NCBI GenBank assembly: GCA_015179025.1
Contig: WHUX01000004.1
Coordinates: 124,001-188,000 of the forward strand
Length of the DNA: 64,000 nucleotides
Source: Terfezia claveryi
Taxonomy: Eukaryota > Ascomycota > Pezizomycetes > Pezizales > Pezizaceae
Direction of reading: 5' to 3'
The notes under the pieces are model-generated. The model had not been told where the DNA came from. It ran no database searches and worked only from the letters and a program-made list of their open reading frames with translations. The position numbers were made by a program, and so were the translations under genes. Of the stretch, positions 1 to 10,800 are shown one piece after another; position 1 is the stretch's first letter; each line of letters begins with the position of its first letter.

Positions 1-504
1 CATACCAGCATATACCATAAATATATTGATTGGCTTTGGCTCAGCTGTTCATGTCATGGGAATGAAGTTGAAATACTACCAGATTTCTTTTGATGCTGCC
101 AGCTCCCTTAAAGCTTAGGGCTTGAAATTTTCATTTTCATTTTTTTTCTGGGATCGCCGGATCGTATACCAATGGCTTTTAAATTGCTTCTTTGATATTC
201 CCACGGACTTACCCCACGGAAAGTCGGGAGAATTGCATGTTTTGCAACCCATAGCCCATCTTACGTACCTCCTTACTCGATACAGCGATGAATTGTTGCA
301 CGCTGCACACCTGGTCTGAATTGAGGTTGGAGTTCAAGTGGCCCATGGGATCTAGGAATACAATTCATCCAGGTGTGCAGCTCGCATGCAGCGTGCTACA
401 ATTCATCGCGGTACCGAGTAGGTCGGTGGGGTTGGGCTCCCCGAGAACCAGTCACTGTTCAGCTCATTTGTAGGTATGCTAATGCACCTGCACCCAATGG
501 ATAG
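1..504. other. 5' part of the DUF3602 locus, exon structure unresolved
   Basis: This stretch must hold the upstream exons and promoter of the protein whose clear exons begin at 505, but I could not fix their borders. The reading frame of the exon at 505 is closed by a TAG at 502-504, which also supplies a plausible splice acceptor (..GGATAG). No donor gives an intron of normal length with an obviously coding exon. An imperfect inverted repeat lies at about 268-424 and is listed separately. Confidence 0.4.
268..424. repeat. imperfect inverted repeat (foldback)
   Basis: The left arm (about 268-317) reads TACTCGATACAGCGATGAAT and continues through GCACGCTGCACACCTGG. The right arm (about 367-424) is its reverse complement with a few mismatches, plus an extra 11 bases near GCTCGCATGCAG at 380-391. 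The arms are separated by about 50 bp and would form a long hairpin. It may be a small foldback transposon relic or a chance palindrome. No target duplication was recognised. Confidence 0.5.
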
Positions 505-1330
505 GAGCACGAAGATCTTGAAGCGCAGCAGTCGACGAAGCTGGCGAATGAGGTTGCAGAGGAGCAAGTTGCTGCACATGGGTCTGGGGATTCTTCAGAA
601 TATAAGCATATGGGAAGAGGTTAGTATTTATATATTCCTTTTTCCCCCCTACCGTCAAGTTTTATCCTTTATGCTGTTTATAGGAGGAAAACAGGTTTTT
701 GTGTGAGAGCGGGGGGTGGTTCAGAGTGTAATGCTCAATCAACGTTGTCAAAGTGAAATGATTGGCCTTGCTTTTCATTTCAATTATTTACTTCTTTCTA
801 CCACGTCTACCCACATATCTTTCATTTATTTTTCCTTTCTTCTCCCCTTGTTTCGTTCCCAGCATTCTTTTTCTTGCCTGTTTGGCTACAGCGCACCACC
901 CAAACTAAATACCACAATTCCCCATTTCCCCACTTCCACTGCACCATTTCCCCCATTTCGCCATCGCTGATGACATTACTAATCTCCGACTTTTAGGCGG
1001 TGCTGGTAACTGGTATACCCCTAGCACACTCTCGAAAGAAGGCGTGTTCACAGACATTACACCATCGCCTGGGGCGTCGACTACTCCGGACCCAACATCT
1101 GTGAACCCCGCCCATGCGAATCATCATATCGACCCACGGCCGTGGCGGGGCAGAGGGGGGCGGGAAATTTCATGCTAGATAAGCCGGTGGAGCCGGAGGC
1201 GTTGGAGTTGGAAGAGAGGCACGCTGCACAGGAGGTACAGGAGGAGGTGAGGAGGGAGGTGGAGGCGGGGTTGAAGAGGCCGGAGAGTGCGTATCTGGCG
1301 CCGACGACATTGAAGAAGGATCAATGTTGA
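505..1330 (+). CDS. DUF3602 (GRGGAGN-motif) protein, 3' exons
   Basis: Two exons are supported: 505-619 and 997 onwards. The first encodes an acidic, Glu/Gln-rich stretch ending M-G-R. Splicing out 620-996 (donor GTTAGT, branch ACTAAT at 979-984, acceptor TTTTAG) gives MGRGGAGNWY, the signature repeat of the fungal DUF3602/PAR32 family, whose cellular role is poorly known. A second signature, RGRGG..AGNF, follows at about 1147-1170, but its two halves lie in different frames. Either a G is missing from the G6 run at 1155-1160, or a 53-bp intron (1101-1153, GTGAAC..GGGCAG) is removed, leaving SRGAGNF. The C-terminus is acidic and ends in KKDQC, stop at 1328-1330. The start is not located. The family call is good, the gene model only partial. 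Confidence 0.55.
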
Positions 1331-3455
1331 AGGCGAATAAGGGTGTAAAATATGGGGGACAAACGTAGACAAATGGGGGAAAATTTAGGTTTGGTGGTGG
1401 TCTATTGAAAATCGACCCGGACTTTGTTTTTCGCTTGGTTATTAATATTACCATCTGGCAAGGCTTTTCTGCTGCGATGCTAAATAAATAAATCTTCTTT
1501 TTTTTGGTGTGCGTTTATGGTTGTGCTTTTTTGATTATACTCGTTGCCCGTTCTTATTGATACTGGTGTCTCATCTGATTTCGTGGATGATGCTAGTGCT
1601 GGTGAGGATTGCTGAAGACGTTCGCGGAGGTCCTACTATTGCTGCTATCACTCTATGTTAGTCGAAAATATATGTTGAGTGAGCCGTCCCAGAGAGTTGA
1701 GGGTAACACATCCTATTTACAAGATCAGCAAAGCATCAACAATTTATTTATCAAAACAACCTCCCACACCTGAGAGAAGGTTTTTCACTACAATGTCAAC
1801 CTACTTCTAAAGAGCTCATACTTCCACTTCCACTCTTGTCATTATAACCAACGAACCAAAAAAGAACCAACCCACAGCATTAAAAATTACCTAACCAGAC
1901 CCATACCGTCATAAACAAATTACGCCCATATAAGTAAACCCTCTCACCAACAACTCCTCACACACTTCCCGCCAATTCCTCCCTCTTCCTCCCATACAAA
2001 TCTCCCAACAACTGCTTTACCGACCTCCCCTTTGACCTCCCCTCACAAACTGGTTTATGCTCCTTATGCGGCAAATGCGTATACCACCCCATCCATCATT
2101 CAGATCTTCTAATTCCGGACTCCACATAAATATTATAGGCCTGAGAATCATTTCCAAAGTCTCACCATATTTCAATTTGAAGGTGCATCACGAAGCTAGT
2201 TACATCTCTTCGAGGAAAAAGACAAGCATCTAGGGTAATTTGGTTTATGTAGGGTTGTAGTCAAGGTTGAGGTTTTGAGAATAGATTACTACCGTGAAGA
2301 AAAAGTGTCATGGCCATAACGCTATATTAGGAAATGATTTATGGTGGCAATGGATATTTAATGGGATAATATAATGTTAGTCATTGATATATGTATTAGT
2401 TCTGGACTCTACATGTTATTTTTTTTTGGAGAAATAAACTTATGACCACATCCCCAAAGAGAGAGGTGGAAAAAATATATATATAATTAAATTAAATTAG
2501 ATTAAATTAAATTAAACAAACATCGCCTTAAACACACCCACACCACCTCTAGTTTCCTGAAAGTTTCTATAGATGGATGAGATAAGTCAGGTTGAAAGGA
2601 GAAGAGTACTAAGTAAACGTTAATTAACCCTACCTCGGGAATATATATGATATATTTCAAAAGTTATATTATCAGTTGCGTACAACATTTACCGATTAGG
2701 TAGTCTGTGTGAGACGCGACTACATAGCGTGGTATCATCTCTCTAGCAAAGAGTAATATTATTTATTCAAAACGAAACCTGTATCTATTAATAATCGTGG
2801 AAGTTAGAGATATATTAAATAATCAATTAAAATCTAAGTGATATGGTGAGAATTTATAGTTATGGAAAAGCATTGACAATGTAACATGCTATATAATGCA
2901 AAATCTGGGTAGCTCTCAATATCATTCTTCCGTGTTGGAAGTTCAGGATAAAACTGCTTGCCTCCAATGGTGATAATAGGGCACAAGAACTAGGAAATTC
3001 ATACGAGCAGTCGACGAATTATCTCTTTGTCATGCACCAAATTGCACGCCAAAGAGAGGACCAAATTCCCTGTATTTTATCATGTACCTAGAGACCTACA
3101 AAGTAATTACGACTAATGAAGCGTAAACGTATGTAACAAAACTTCATGAAAGGTAAGCAAACTCCGAGCAAGACTTTTCAAACACCGCAGTAAGTAGGCA
3201 GAAGGCATAAACAATGAGAAAACGTAAAACCCCAACCAGAACATGAAGCAGTAGTTAAAACACCACCTGCACCTCTAGTCATAAGAGAAGAGACAGGCAT
3301 ACCGCCAGATAACAAAACTCCATCGAAGCAAACGAACACAATGCTTAAAAGTGGCAAAGGAAAAGTGCATGACACGCTTGCACGTAGGCACGTAAATCCA
3401 TTCAACTCACATTTCCTTCCTTCCCCACCCATCCTTTTCCCAACCTGCTCCTGAA
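1331..3455. other. intergenic, no gene seen
   Basis: About 2.1 kb between the 3' ends of two convergent genes. It is AT-rich with short low-complexity patches, such as alternating ATTAAATTAA at about 2484-2520. ATAAATAAATAA at about 1480-1491 could serve as polyadenylation signals for the upstream gene. Open frames here are short and lack coding character, and no RNA gene was recognised. Confidence 0.5.
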
Positions 3456-6400
3456 TCAGGATGATCTCCTACACAGCTCATCGGCACTCAACCCCTCTTC
3501 ATCCGGCAGCTCTGCATAATTCTTCGCACTGACGCTTCGCCTACTCCTTGTACTCTGATTAGCCTTCTCAACCCTGCTAATCCTCTCACTCCTTGTTCCC
3601 AGCTCAACTTTCGTCCCGCCCATCCCAGACCTTGCCTCCCCCTTTATCGTAAAAAACACTTTCTTAAGACTCATTGTAACAGCGGTCGATGATTTACTAC
3701 TCCTACGCGACGAACTACTGTTGCTAACACCAACACCACTCATTGCACTCCTTTTCAGCGCTTCCTTTGGCTTAGAAAACTCCTGTGAGGAGCGAATCCT
3801 TCTTTTCTGCTGACCCCGCGGCTCTCGCCATGGCCGTACATGCTTCCTCGTAGCTGCGTTCCCCGTCTGAGAATCCAACGGTGAGATCAGAAACTCCTCA
3901 TCATTCGGATCTTCCTTCTCCTCTTCAGAAGAACTCTCCATCTCCACACCGTCATCGTCGGATTTCGTGCTTTCGGGTGGAGAGCTGTATACGCCACTAG
4001 CCACTCCCTTCTGAGCAGCCTTTGCATTGCGTGCTTGAACATCCCACTTGTTGCCGTCAAGGAAGACATCTCCATGCCCAACATCCGCCATTTTACCCGC
4101 TGGTGCAGCTGCGGGTTCATTACTAGCCCTCCTCCTCCTTGATTGGCTTCGTACCATCCCAGCCCCTCCGGAAAGCTTTCCCCTCTTACTAGAGTCCCTA
4201 AACGCATAACCTTCATCCTTTTCATTATCCGCCTCGGAAGTACTATCCCACTCCGTATCTTCCTCCTTATACCCCACTTTCGCCCTCTTCCTCAAACTCC
4301 GCTCAGTACCAGGCGTATCCCATGCCTGAGCCTTTCTCTTCATACCAGTACTGCCCGCTCTGGTAGGAACAGGACTATCTCCCCCAATAAACTCCAACAA
4401 ACTCAACTGCTTCTTATCCTCTCTTACCCTTCTCAGGCGCAGTTTGCTGATACTCCTCTCCTCCGGAGGGGGCGAGCTAAGCATAGACAGGCTCGTATCG
4501 GGGGTCTCATTCTGACCCACAATCCAACTATCCTCGCCCTCGTCAGCAGACGAAGAGTCAGGAATAACATAGCTCTTTGGTGCGAGTGCAGCTGTGCGGC
4601 TAGACTGCCTACGGCGCTGATTGCACCGTCCCATATTACAGTATGGTGTGCACGTGTAGGTGCTGATAGATGTAATTGACCGGGTGAGGCGTTTTGGGCG
4701 TGTAGATGCAGGGGGTATTAGTGGTGAGAAGGAGGAGGTTGGGAGCGACTCTGAAGAGAGTGACTCGGCCTCAGAGTCATATTCCCCTTCGGAGGATAGG
4801 GAAGAGGCGGACGTGGGAAGGACGTACTTTATGGATCGCTTCTTGACAGCAATTGGGGAAGGGGGTAAACGAGAAACCTCATCACTATCGTTGATTCTGA
4901 TAACCTCCCCAACTTCATTATCCTGAGGGACATCCTCCTCAATACCCTTAAAAACCAGATCCCCATTATCTTCACATTCTGTTACCCCTATAGCCTCGTC
5001 ACTCTCTGTTTCACTTTCTCCGCTCTCCTCACTGTCACTAGTGAAGAACAACTCATACCCATCCCTTGATCTCACTCCCATTGGAGTTAGTACTACCCCG
5101 CCAAATACCCATTTCCTACCGCCGGCTTCTTCCGCTCCCTCCTCACTCGCAAAACTCAGCCTTGAACTCCTCCTAACAGCAGCCCCAAGTGATCCATCGC
5201 TCAAAGCACTGTTCTTAGCAGGTGTGGCCCCAGTTCTCGCAATCCAAGCTCCCAAACCCTCTTCAAACTTCCATCCCAAGCTGCCATGTTTGGGCTTCCT
5301 CGCACTCTTGTCACTCTTTTCTCCTAGCGCCTTTCTGCGTCGTTGATGATGCGCAGGTTTCCTAGCTGGCGTTGGTATTGGCATACACAATATCTTCTTC
5401 TCTATTTCTTCGACCCACTCCACCCACTTTTCGCTATACTTAGTTTCAGGCAGGGATGAGAAATGGGTAGCCAAGAGCAGAGCAAGGCGAGAGTGGTAGT
5501 ATCGTATAGAAGTTGCTTCATCTTCCGGAGAAAGGGTATTCACAGCAGGAGTCCAAGTAAGCTTCTTAGTGGGTGTTTTTGGAGCCGGAGTAGCGGGAAT
5601 GTTAGTCCCGGTAGAAGAACCATCGACAATCGTTGGAGATGGTTGTGATATCGTTGGAAAGGCAATTTCCATCAGCATCTTCACCAGCTTTCGTACACCT
5701 TCTTGACCCAATTCCGCACTAACCCCATCCGAGCCGTAGAAGTCAAGCAAGTGGTCCACTATGTCCTCCATGAATTCCTCATCCGCTGGCTGTACGATTG
5801 TTGGTGATCCGGTACATGTAGATACGTTGTTCATTGCTGCGAGCTTCGCTGCAGTAACTGCCGCATACTTTTCCTCATCCAAAACCCTCGCAATTTCTTT
5901 AGATACTTGCTCCCTTTTCTCTTCGTTCCCTTCACCTTCCAAGCCAACTAAAACGAATAACAGCACCAGCACCTTCACGTCCTTTGGGTATCCAGACTCT
6001 CTAACCCTTCCACCTCCAATTTCCCCCCTTCCCCACACCACCTCAATCACGTTCCTCACCTCCCCACTCTGTCTGAGAAATCCCTCTACCAAATCCCACA
6101 ACACATCTTTCGCCTGGCTAGTTCGTACAGATTCCATCTCAGGATTGAGCCCCAACGCCGTCTTTGCAATGACATCGAGGAATTCCAGTACCAGATCCTC
6201 AATCTTTTTTGCCGGTACTTTGTTCAAGGAATTATTACCATAGACTAGTTTCCTTAATTTTGCCACAGCCACCATACTAACACCAATAGCCGCTCGTTCA
6301 CTCTTGATGCTACCATTTCTCTTCAACTTATCCATTCGACACATCTTCATTCTCACATCATCCCTCATCGCCGCCCCCCAAACTCCAAACGCAACCCTCA

Positions 6401-7802
6401 TACACCCTGACACAAACTCCCTCGCCTCTTCTATCCCATCATACATCCAATCTTTCCAAGCTCTTTCTCTCAGAGTTCGGTTTCCAACCCCACCCGTTAT
6501 GTTGGCAAGTACGTCAATACCCACCTCAGGTAGTCTCCGAGAGCCATGCTCCTTCAACATCCTCCAGCCTCTTGCAAGTAATCCTGGATGCTTTTCCTTA
6601 TTGGCACTAAGTAGGTATAGGAAAATGCACCCCACACCCCTCCTCTCATCCAACTGTAAGAGCTCCCGCACAATCACATCTCCTTCGTGCATTGCGCCCA
6701 TCTCGTAGCACAAGCCAGCAAGCATAGATCCGAGGTTACAGTCAATACCCCGAGTACGGATACTTTGCGCAACCACTTCTATGACATGGAAGCGGAGCAA
6801 GGTGGGTAGGTAGGCAGCTGAGACGTCCTGTACCCCATCATACCAGTCAGATTGTGGGATCTCCTGTTGCTTGTTGCTTTGTTTTTCATCCCTATTGGTC
6901 TGATTGTAATTTAGCAGGGTGCTATTTGGGTTCTCTGCGGGAGAAGTGGCGAGAATACAATGCGCTAATGCACGAGTAGCGAGGGTAACAAGGGACGGTG
7001 CCCCTATAGGGATGGTGGGTGACACAGGTGTCTCTGATGATGGGCGCTGTGTGCTTTTCTGAGGCTTCACCATTGTGGCTTGAAGCAATTTAGACAAACA
7101 CTGGTAAATCGCAAGATATAGACCAAAGAGTGTGTAGTTGAGGCTTTGTCTCTGGGCCATCAAGTGCCTATAACTGTTTGACCCATTACCATTGGTGGTC
7201 TTTCCTGCCATACTTGCACCTCCTGCTATGGACAACTCTGAGGCGCAATGGGAACTATTAGTTCTCATCATGGTCCCAGAACCACTACCGTAGGTCCTCA
7301 CCGGGGCCCTTGCCCCTGCTCTTCTCCTCCCACCATTATTTATATCGTTCTCAGGTCTATACTCTTCGTCGGTCCGTCTCCCATATCTATACTCTGAGGC
7401 GCCTCCTCGAACTTCACTTGTTTTCCTCAAGCCTGCTCCCGAGCCCGTACCAGTAGAGGTTGATATAATTAACGCCGACAACGCCTCAGAGGCAGGTATA
7501 GATGCATTGGGGTTTGCTGCTGAAATTGACGTGGATGTGGGAGCGACTGCACTCGGTGTACTCTGAAGAAACGATTTCAATGCTGTTATCTTGGAAGTAA
7601 ATGAGCGGAGAAGCCGAAAACATCTTGATGACGACCACGGTTGAGAAATCGCAGCTTGTGCATGACTGCCAGTTGGGCGAGGTTTTCGGATTGGTTTTGT
7701 GTTTTCTGTTAGCTTTGAGGTGGTTCGAGCTGCCGTCACTGGTGCTGTCGCATTGGTTGGTGAAGGAATAAGTGTCACCGATATTACACCTACGGAGGCC
7801 AT
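3456..7802 (-). CDS. large hypothetical protein, 1448 aa, single exon
   Basis: I do not recognise this protein. The uninterrupted frame begins MASVGVISVT. Residues about 40-75 hold a basic amphipathic stretch (CFRLLRSFTSKITALKSFLQ). From about 185 to 730 the sequence is mostly predicted helix with hydrophobic spacing (for example LLRFHVIEVVAQ and GLCYEMGAMHEGDVIVREL), which could be a helical-repeat scaffold. From about 880 to the end it is low complexity: Ser/Glu/Asp-rich acidic runs alternate with Lys/Arg clusters that resemble nuclear localisation signals (KRRIRSSQ, RRSSRLSF). A short ordered-looking segment (SLKKVFFTIKGE) lies near the C-terminus. The layout suggests a nuclear, chromatin- or chromosome-associated protein, but that is inference from composition only. 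It is convergent with the DUF3602 gene. Confidence 0.75.
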   Translation of the reverse strand: MASVGVISVTLIPSPTNATAPVTAARTTSKLTENTKPIRKPRPTGSHAQAAISQPWSSSRCFRLLRSFTSKITALKSFLQSTPSAVAPTSTSISAANPNASIPASEALSALIISTSTGTGSGAGLRKTSEVRGGASEYRYGRRTDEEYRPENDINNGGRRRAGARAPVRTYGSGSGTMMRTNSSHCASELSIAGGASMAGKTTNGNGSNSYRHLMAQRQSLNYTLFGLYLAIYQCLSKLLQATMVKPQKSTQRPSSETPVSPTIPIGAPSLVTLATRALAHCILATSPAENPNSTLLNYNQTNRDEKQSNKQQEIPQSDWYDGVQDVSAAYLPTLLRFHVIEVVAQSIRTRGIDCNLGSMLAGLCYEMGAMHEGDVIVRELLQLDERRGVGCIFLYLLSANKEKHPGLLARGWRMLKEHGSRRLPEVGIDVLANITGGVGNRTLRERAWKDWMYDGIEEAREFVSGCMRVAFGVWGAAMRDDVRMKMCRMDKLKRNGSIKSERAAIGVSMVAVAKLRKLVYGNNSLNKVPAKKIEDLVLEFLDVIAKTALGLNPEMESVRTSQAKDVLWDLVEGFLRQSGEVRNVIEVVWGRGEIGGGRVRESGYPKDVKVLVLLFVLVGLEGEGNEEKREQVSKEIARVLDEEKYAAVTAAKLAAMNNVSTCTGSPTIVQPADEEFMEDIVDHLLDFYGSDGVSAELGQEGVRKLVKMLMEIAFPTISQPSPTIVDGSSTGTNIPATPAPKTPTKKLTWTPAVNTLSPEDEATSIRYYHSRLALLLATHFSSLPETKYSEKWVEWVEEIEKKILCMPIPTPARKPAHHQRRRKALGEKSDKSARKPKHGSLGWKFEEGLGAWIARTGATPAKNSALSDGSLGAAVRRSSRLSFASEEGAEEAGGRKWVFGGVVLTPMGVRSRDGYELFFTSDSEESGESETESDEAIGVTECEDNGDLVFKGIEEDVPQDNEVGEVIRINDSDEVSRLPPSPIAVKKRSIKYVLPTSASSLSSEGEYDSEAESLSSESLPTSSFSPLIPPASTRPKRLTRSITSISTYTCTPYCNMGRCNQRRRQSSRTAALAPKSYVIPDSSSADEGEDSWIVGQNETPDTSLSMLSSPPPEERSISKLRLRRVREDKKQLSLLEFIGGDSPVPTRAGSTGMKRKAQAWDTPGTERSLRKRAKVGYKEEDTEWDSTSEADNEKDEGYAFRDSSKRGKLSGGAGMVRSQSRRRRASNEPAAAPAGKMADVGHGDVFLDGNKWDVQARNAKAAQKGVASGVYSSPPESTKSDDDGVEMESSSEEEKEDPNDEEFLISPLDSQTGNAATRKHVRPWREPRGQQKRRIRSSQEFSKPKEALKRSAMSGVGVSNSSSSRRSSKSSTAVTMSLKKVFFTIKGEARSGMGGTKVELGTRSERISRVEKANQSTRSRRSVSAKNYAELPDEEGLSADELCRRSS

Positions 7803-10800
7803 GTTGAATACTTCCGACGTGACTGGTCGGAGTATGTAAATCAGAGTTTGAGTTGGTATTCAGAGCAGGGTCCCCAGTTGCACAATTATGCCAACCCCAG
7901 TATTTGTTGTTTTGGGTTGTTTACTTTTGGATCTGCCGCAAGCACCTAAGTATGTAAGATTCTCGGTACCAAAATGCAGGGTGCGAGATGAGATGCCTTA
8001 GGCGTCCGATGAGCCCACACAATCCAACAGCTCGCTGGAGCCCAGAAGCCTAAAAGCCAGCTGACCTCGCTATCTGTTGAATTTAATTGTGAATGGTACC
8101 CCCTTCTTTCCGGTCTACTGGTTCCTCCTCCACGACCGTGTTGTTGCACTTCTCAATGCCGATCTGTTTACTATGCTAGCGGATGTACCCACGTATACAA
8201 ACAAGGGTTTTAGGCCTTCCAGAGCCTCCGGAAGTGCCAGAGCAGGCGTTGGCTCTGCTCGCTGAAGGCGTCGAAGGCTGTAACCGCTTGAAAGCTGGCG
8301 ACGCGGGTAAGTTGCGCGTGCTGTAGAGTCGGTTTGGTGTTGTGGGCTTCTTTGTCACTGAAGCAAAGAGGGACGCTTGTGTGCCAAGCACATGCACAAG
8401 CGCTAGGTACAGTAACATTATGTCAGCTACCGATACTCTCTGATACTCCGTACTCGGCAGAGCCATTCAAGCCACAGCCCTCGCTTCGATCTTTATGATA
8501 TTCCCCGTTTACATCAAGTACTGTGCTTGTCAATCAATCGTGAGAATCAATCTATCGTACTTCCATAGCCACGTATTATATGTTTTATTGCGCATGCCAG
8601 CAAATGCATACATTCTTTCGAGATCCACGACTGCCAATTTCATCAGACTGCAAATTGAAGTCGAAAGCTGAAAGTTAACATGTAGCACCATAGTACCCCT
8701 CGATCAATTAGATACCATTTATTATTTACACACACACCAGAGTCTCGTGGTAACATCTCAGTATTGTTAACGTCAAATGCAAAGCAAGTGTTGATATTAA
8801 GCTCTGTCAATTCCGAGATGAACCTGGAAAATTCCCCTTGCTATTGTCCTCATCCAATATGTAATCCGCTGTGGACAACACAGTAGGGTACTGTGTTACC
8901 GTATCGTAATGGATCCCAATCAAGCGCGATTACAGAGAACTACCAGTAGTCTAGTTGGATACAGACCCACAATAGTTGGACGGGAGAACTTCGACACCTG
9001 AGGGGTACGAGTCGAAGTCTTTGTCTGGTTGGCAATTCTCGTACTCAGAACATCGCATACAAGCCTATTGGGACCATTTTCTGTCTTGGGAAAGTATACC
9101 AGTCATACATGTACGAAGGGGGAAGCCAAACCTATGTTTCCTGGCCCGCGCACGATACCTACATACCGTGGCGATTCAAGACATTTGGCAGTGCATACCA
9201 CCTACAGTGGAACTTGTTCACAAGCTGCTTCCAGAACCACTCAACCGGAGAAAACTTCACAGAAACTGGAACCTTGTCTCGGGTGGCAACTTGGATCCGA
9301 GCCTTTTGAACTTCTATAATCTTATTCGTTATGTTTTGATGTGCTTGGAAGGGATATAGTGATAGTATGTTGGAAATCGACCTGCATATGCCTAATCACC
9401 AAGACCAATTTTTTAAAGTATGAGAAGAGGGGTACTTATAAACACGTCATGCCGAGAGGGGCTTTTCTGTGATCTGGGATTCTTGCATGGCCGAAAGGGC
9501 TCGAACCCATTCCCAATGGAAGGTTCATTTCAGACGTGTCTTAATATCGTGAGGGTACGAAACTGGTGAAAGCCGAAACTGGCTCGTAAGTGGAATGTGC
9601 ATCAATCTGCAGACCTGACAAGCTGTTGACATATTCCCGATATATGGCCTTGAAGGTATACCCATGCAATTGAAGCGGCCCAGTTCCCGAGGAGGTATAT
9701 AACTAGACTAGTCAGATACGACATATGCAGCTGATAACTTGATGCGTAACAAATATTTTGATCCTTGGGGTTTACCTCTATAAGTGATTAATCCGAGGTG
9801 GAGAAGCACTGCGTGCCATTAGATATACCTAAGCTGGGGACAAGGGAGCTAGCATTGCATTTAAGCGGAATTAGCATCCAATAGGACCAAATAAACTATG
9901 AGAAGCGAGAGAAACAGTCGACATTCCAAATCCCAATGACGCGCTCACTTACTGGATATTATGTATCACTGGACGGACCGTAGCCAATACGAGAGGCAAT
10001 CTGAGAGGAGCAACTCCAAAGTCCGGATTGTATAGGGCCGGTAAATCAGTACTGTTGGACCTCAGCCTTATTTTGATTCCCGGACCTAGTCCCACGACGA
10101 AACCACTCTATTCCCTCCTGGATAGAATAAATTCAGAGCCACAAAGTCAGGACGCACGTGCTTTTGCCCTTCGTACTTTGAATATCCTCATTAGATTGAT
10201 CCTCCCGCCCCACGTTCCGAACAGAATTTTCTTCCAATTTTCTGGAAGCTGGATGAAGTAATAATAATCTGATTTCACCAACAGCATCCAGGTATATATC
10301 TGCATCAATCTAAGGTCCAGCCCAATTGGCAGACTCTGAGTTGTAGGGCTCATGTCAGATATGATAAGACATGGAAGCTAGATTCAGGTGGAACCGGAAC
10401 CTTGTGCCATATACTGGGCATCTTTCGCTTGAGCCTGTCTATTCTCAGCCTTCCCCCCCTGGAAATCGTGTATCAGGTGACTTCAAGTCGAGCGGGAAGA
10501 TGTATATAGGCGGGAGCCCAATGCAAGGCGTGCATCGTTCAGAGCCTCGTGCAGGCCCTCTGTTCAGGTGATGAGCTGTCTTCGTTAGCCCTACCAAGGA
10601 TCATGACGTTTGAGGCCTTCCACGCGATCATTGAGAACAGAGGTGATTATGTTCCTAGTCTGAGCTGCTTGTCTGTATCTATTCTTTTCTGGCTGTGATA
10701 TTATGCAGGGTGGACACTGCTACGCATGCCATGAATGCGCAGACTGCATTCCTTCCAGGAACCTATACATGAGGATTAAGGCTCCTTCGCGGGGTAGGTA

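Noticed and set aside
9440..9530. Possible tRNA on the minus strand (GGTTCGAGCCC resembles a B box)
   Set aside because: No A box at the proper distance, the T-stem has a mismatch, and no acceptor stem can be formed.
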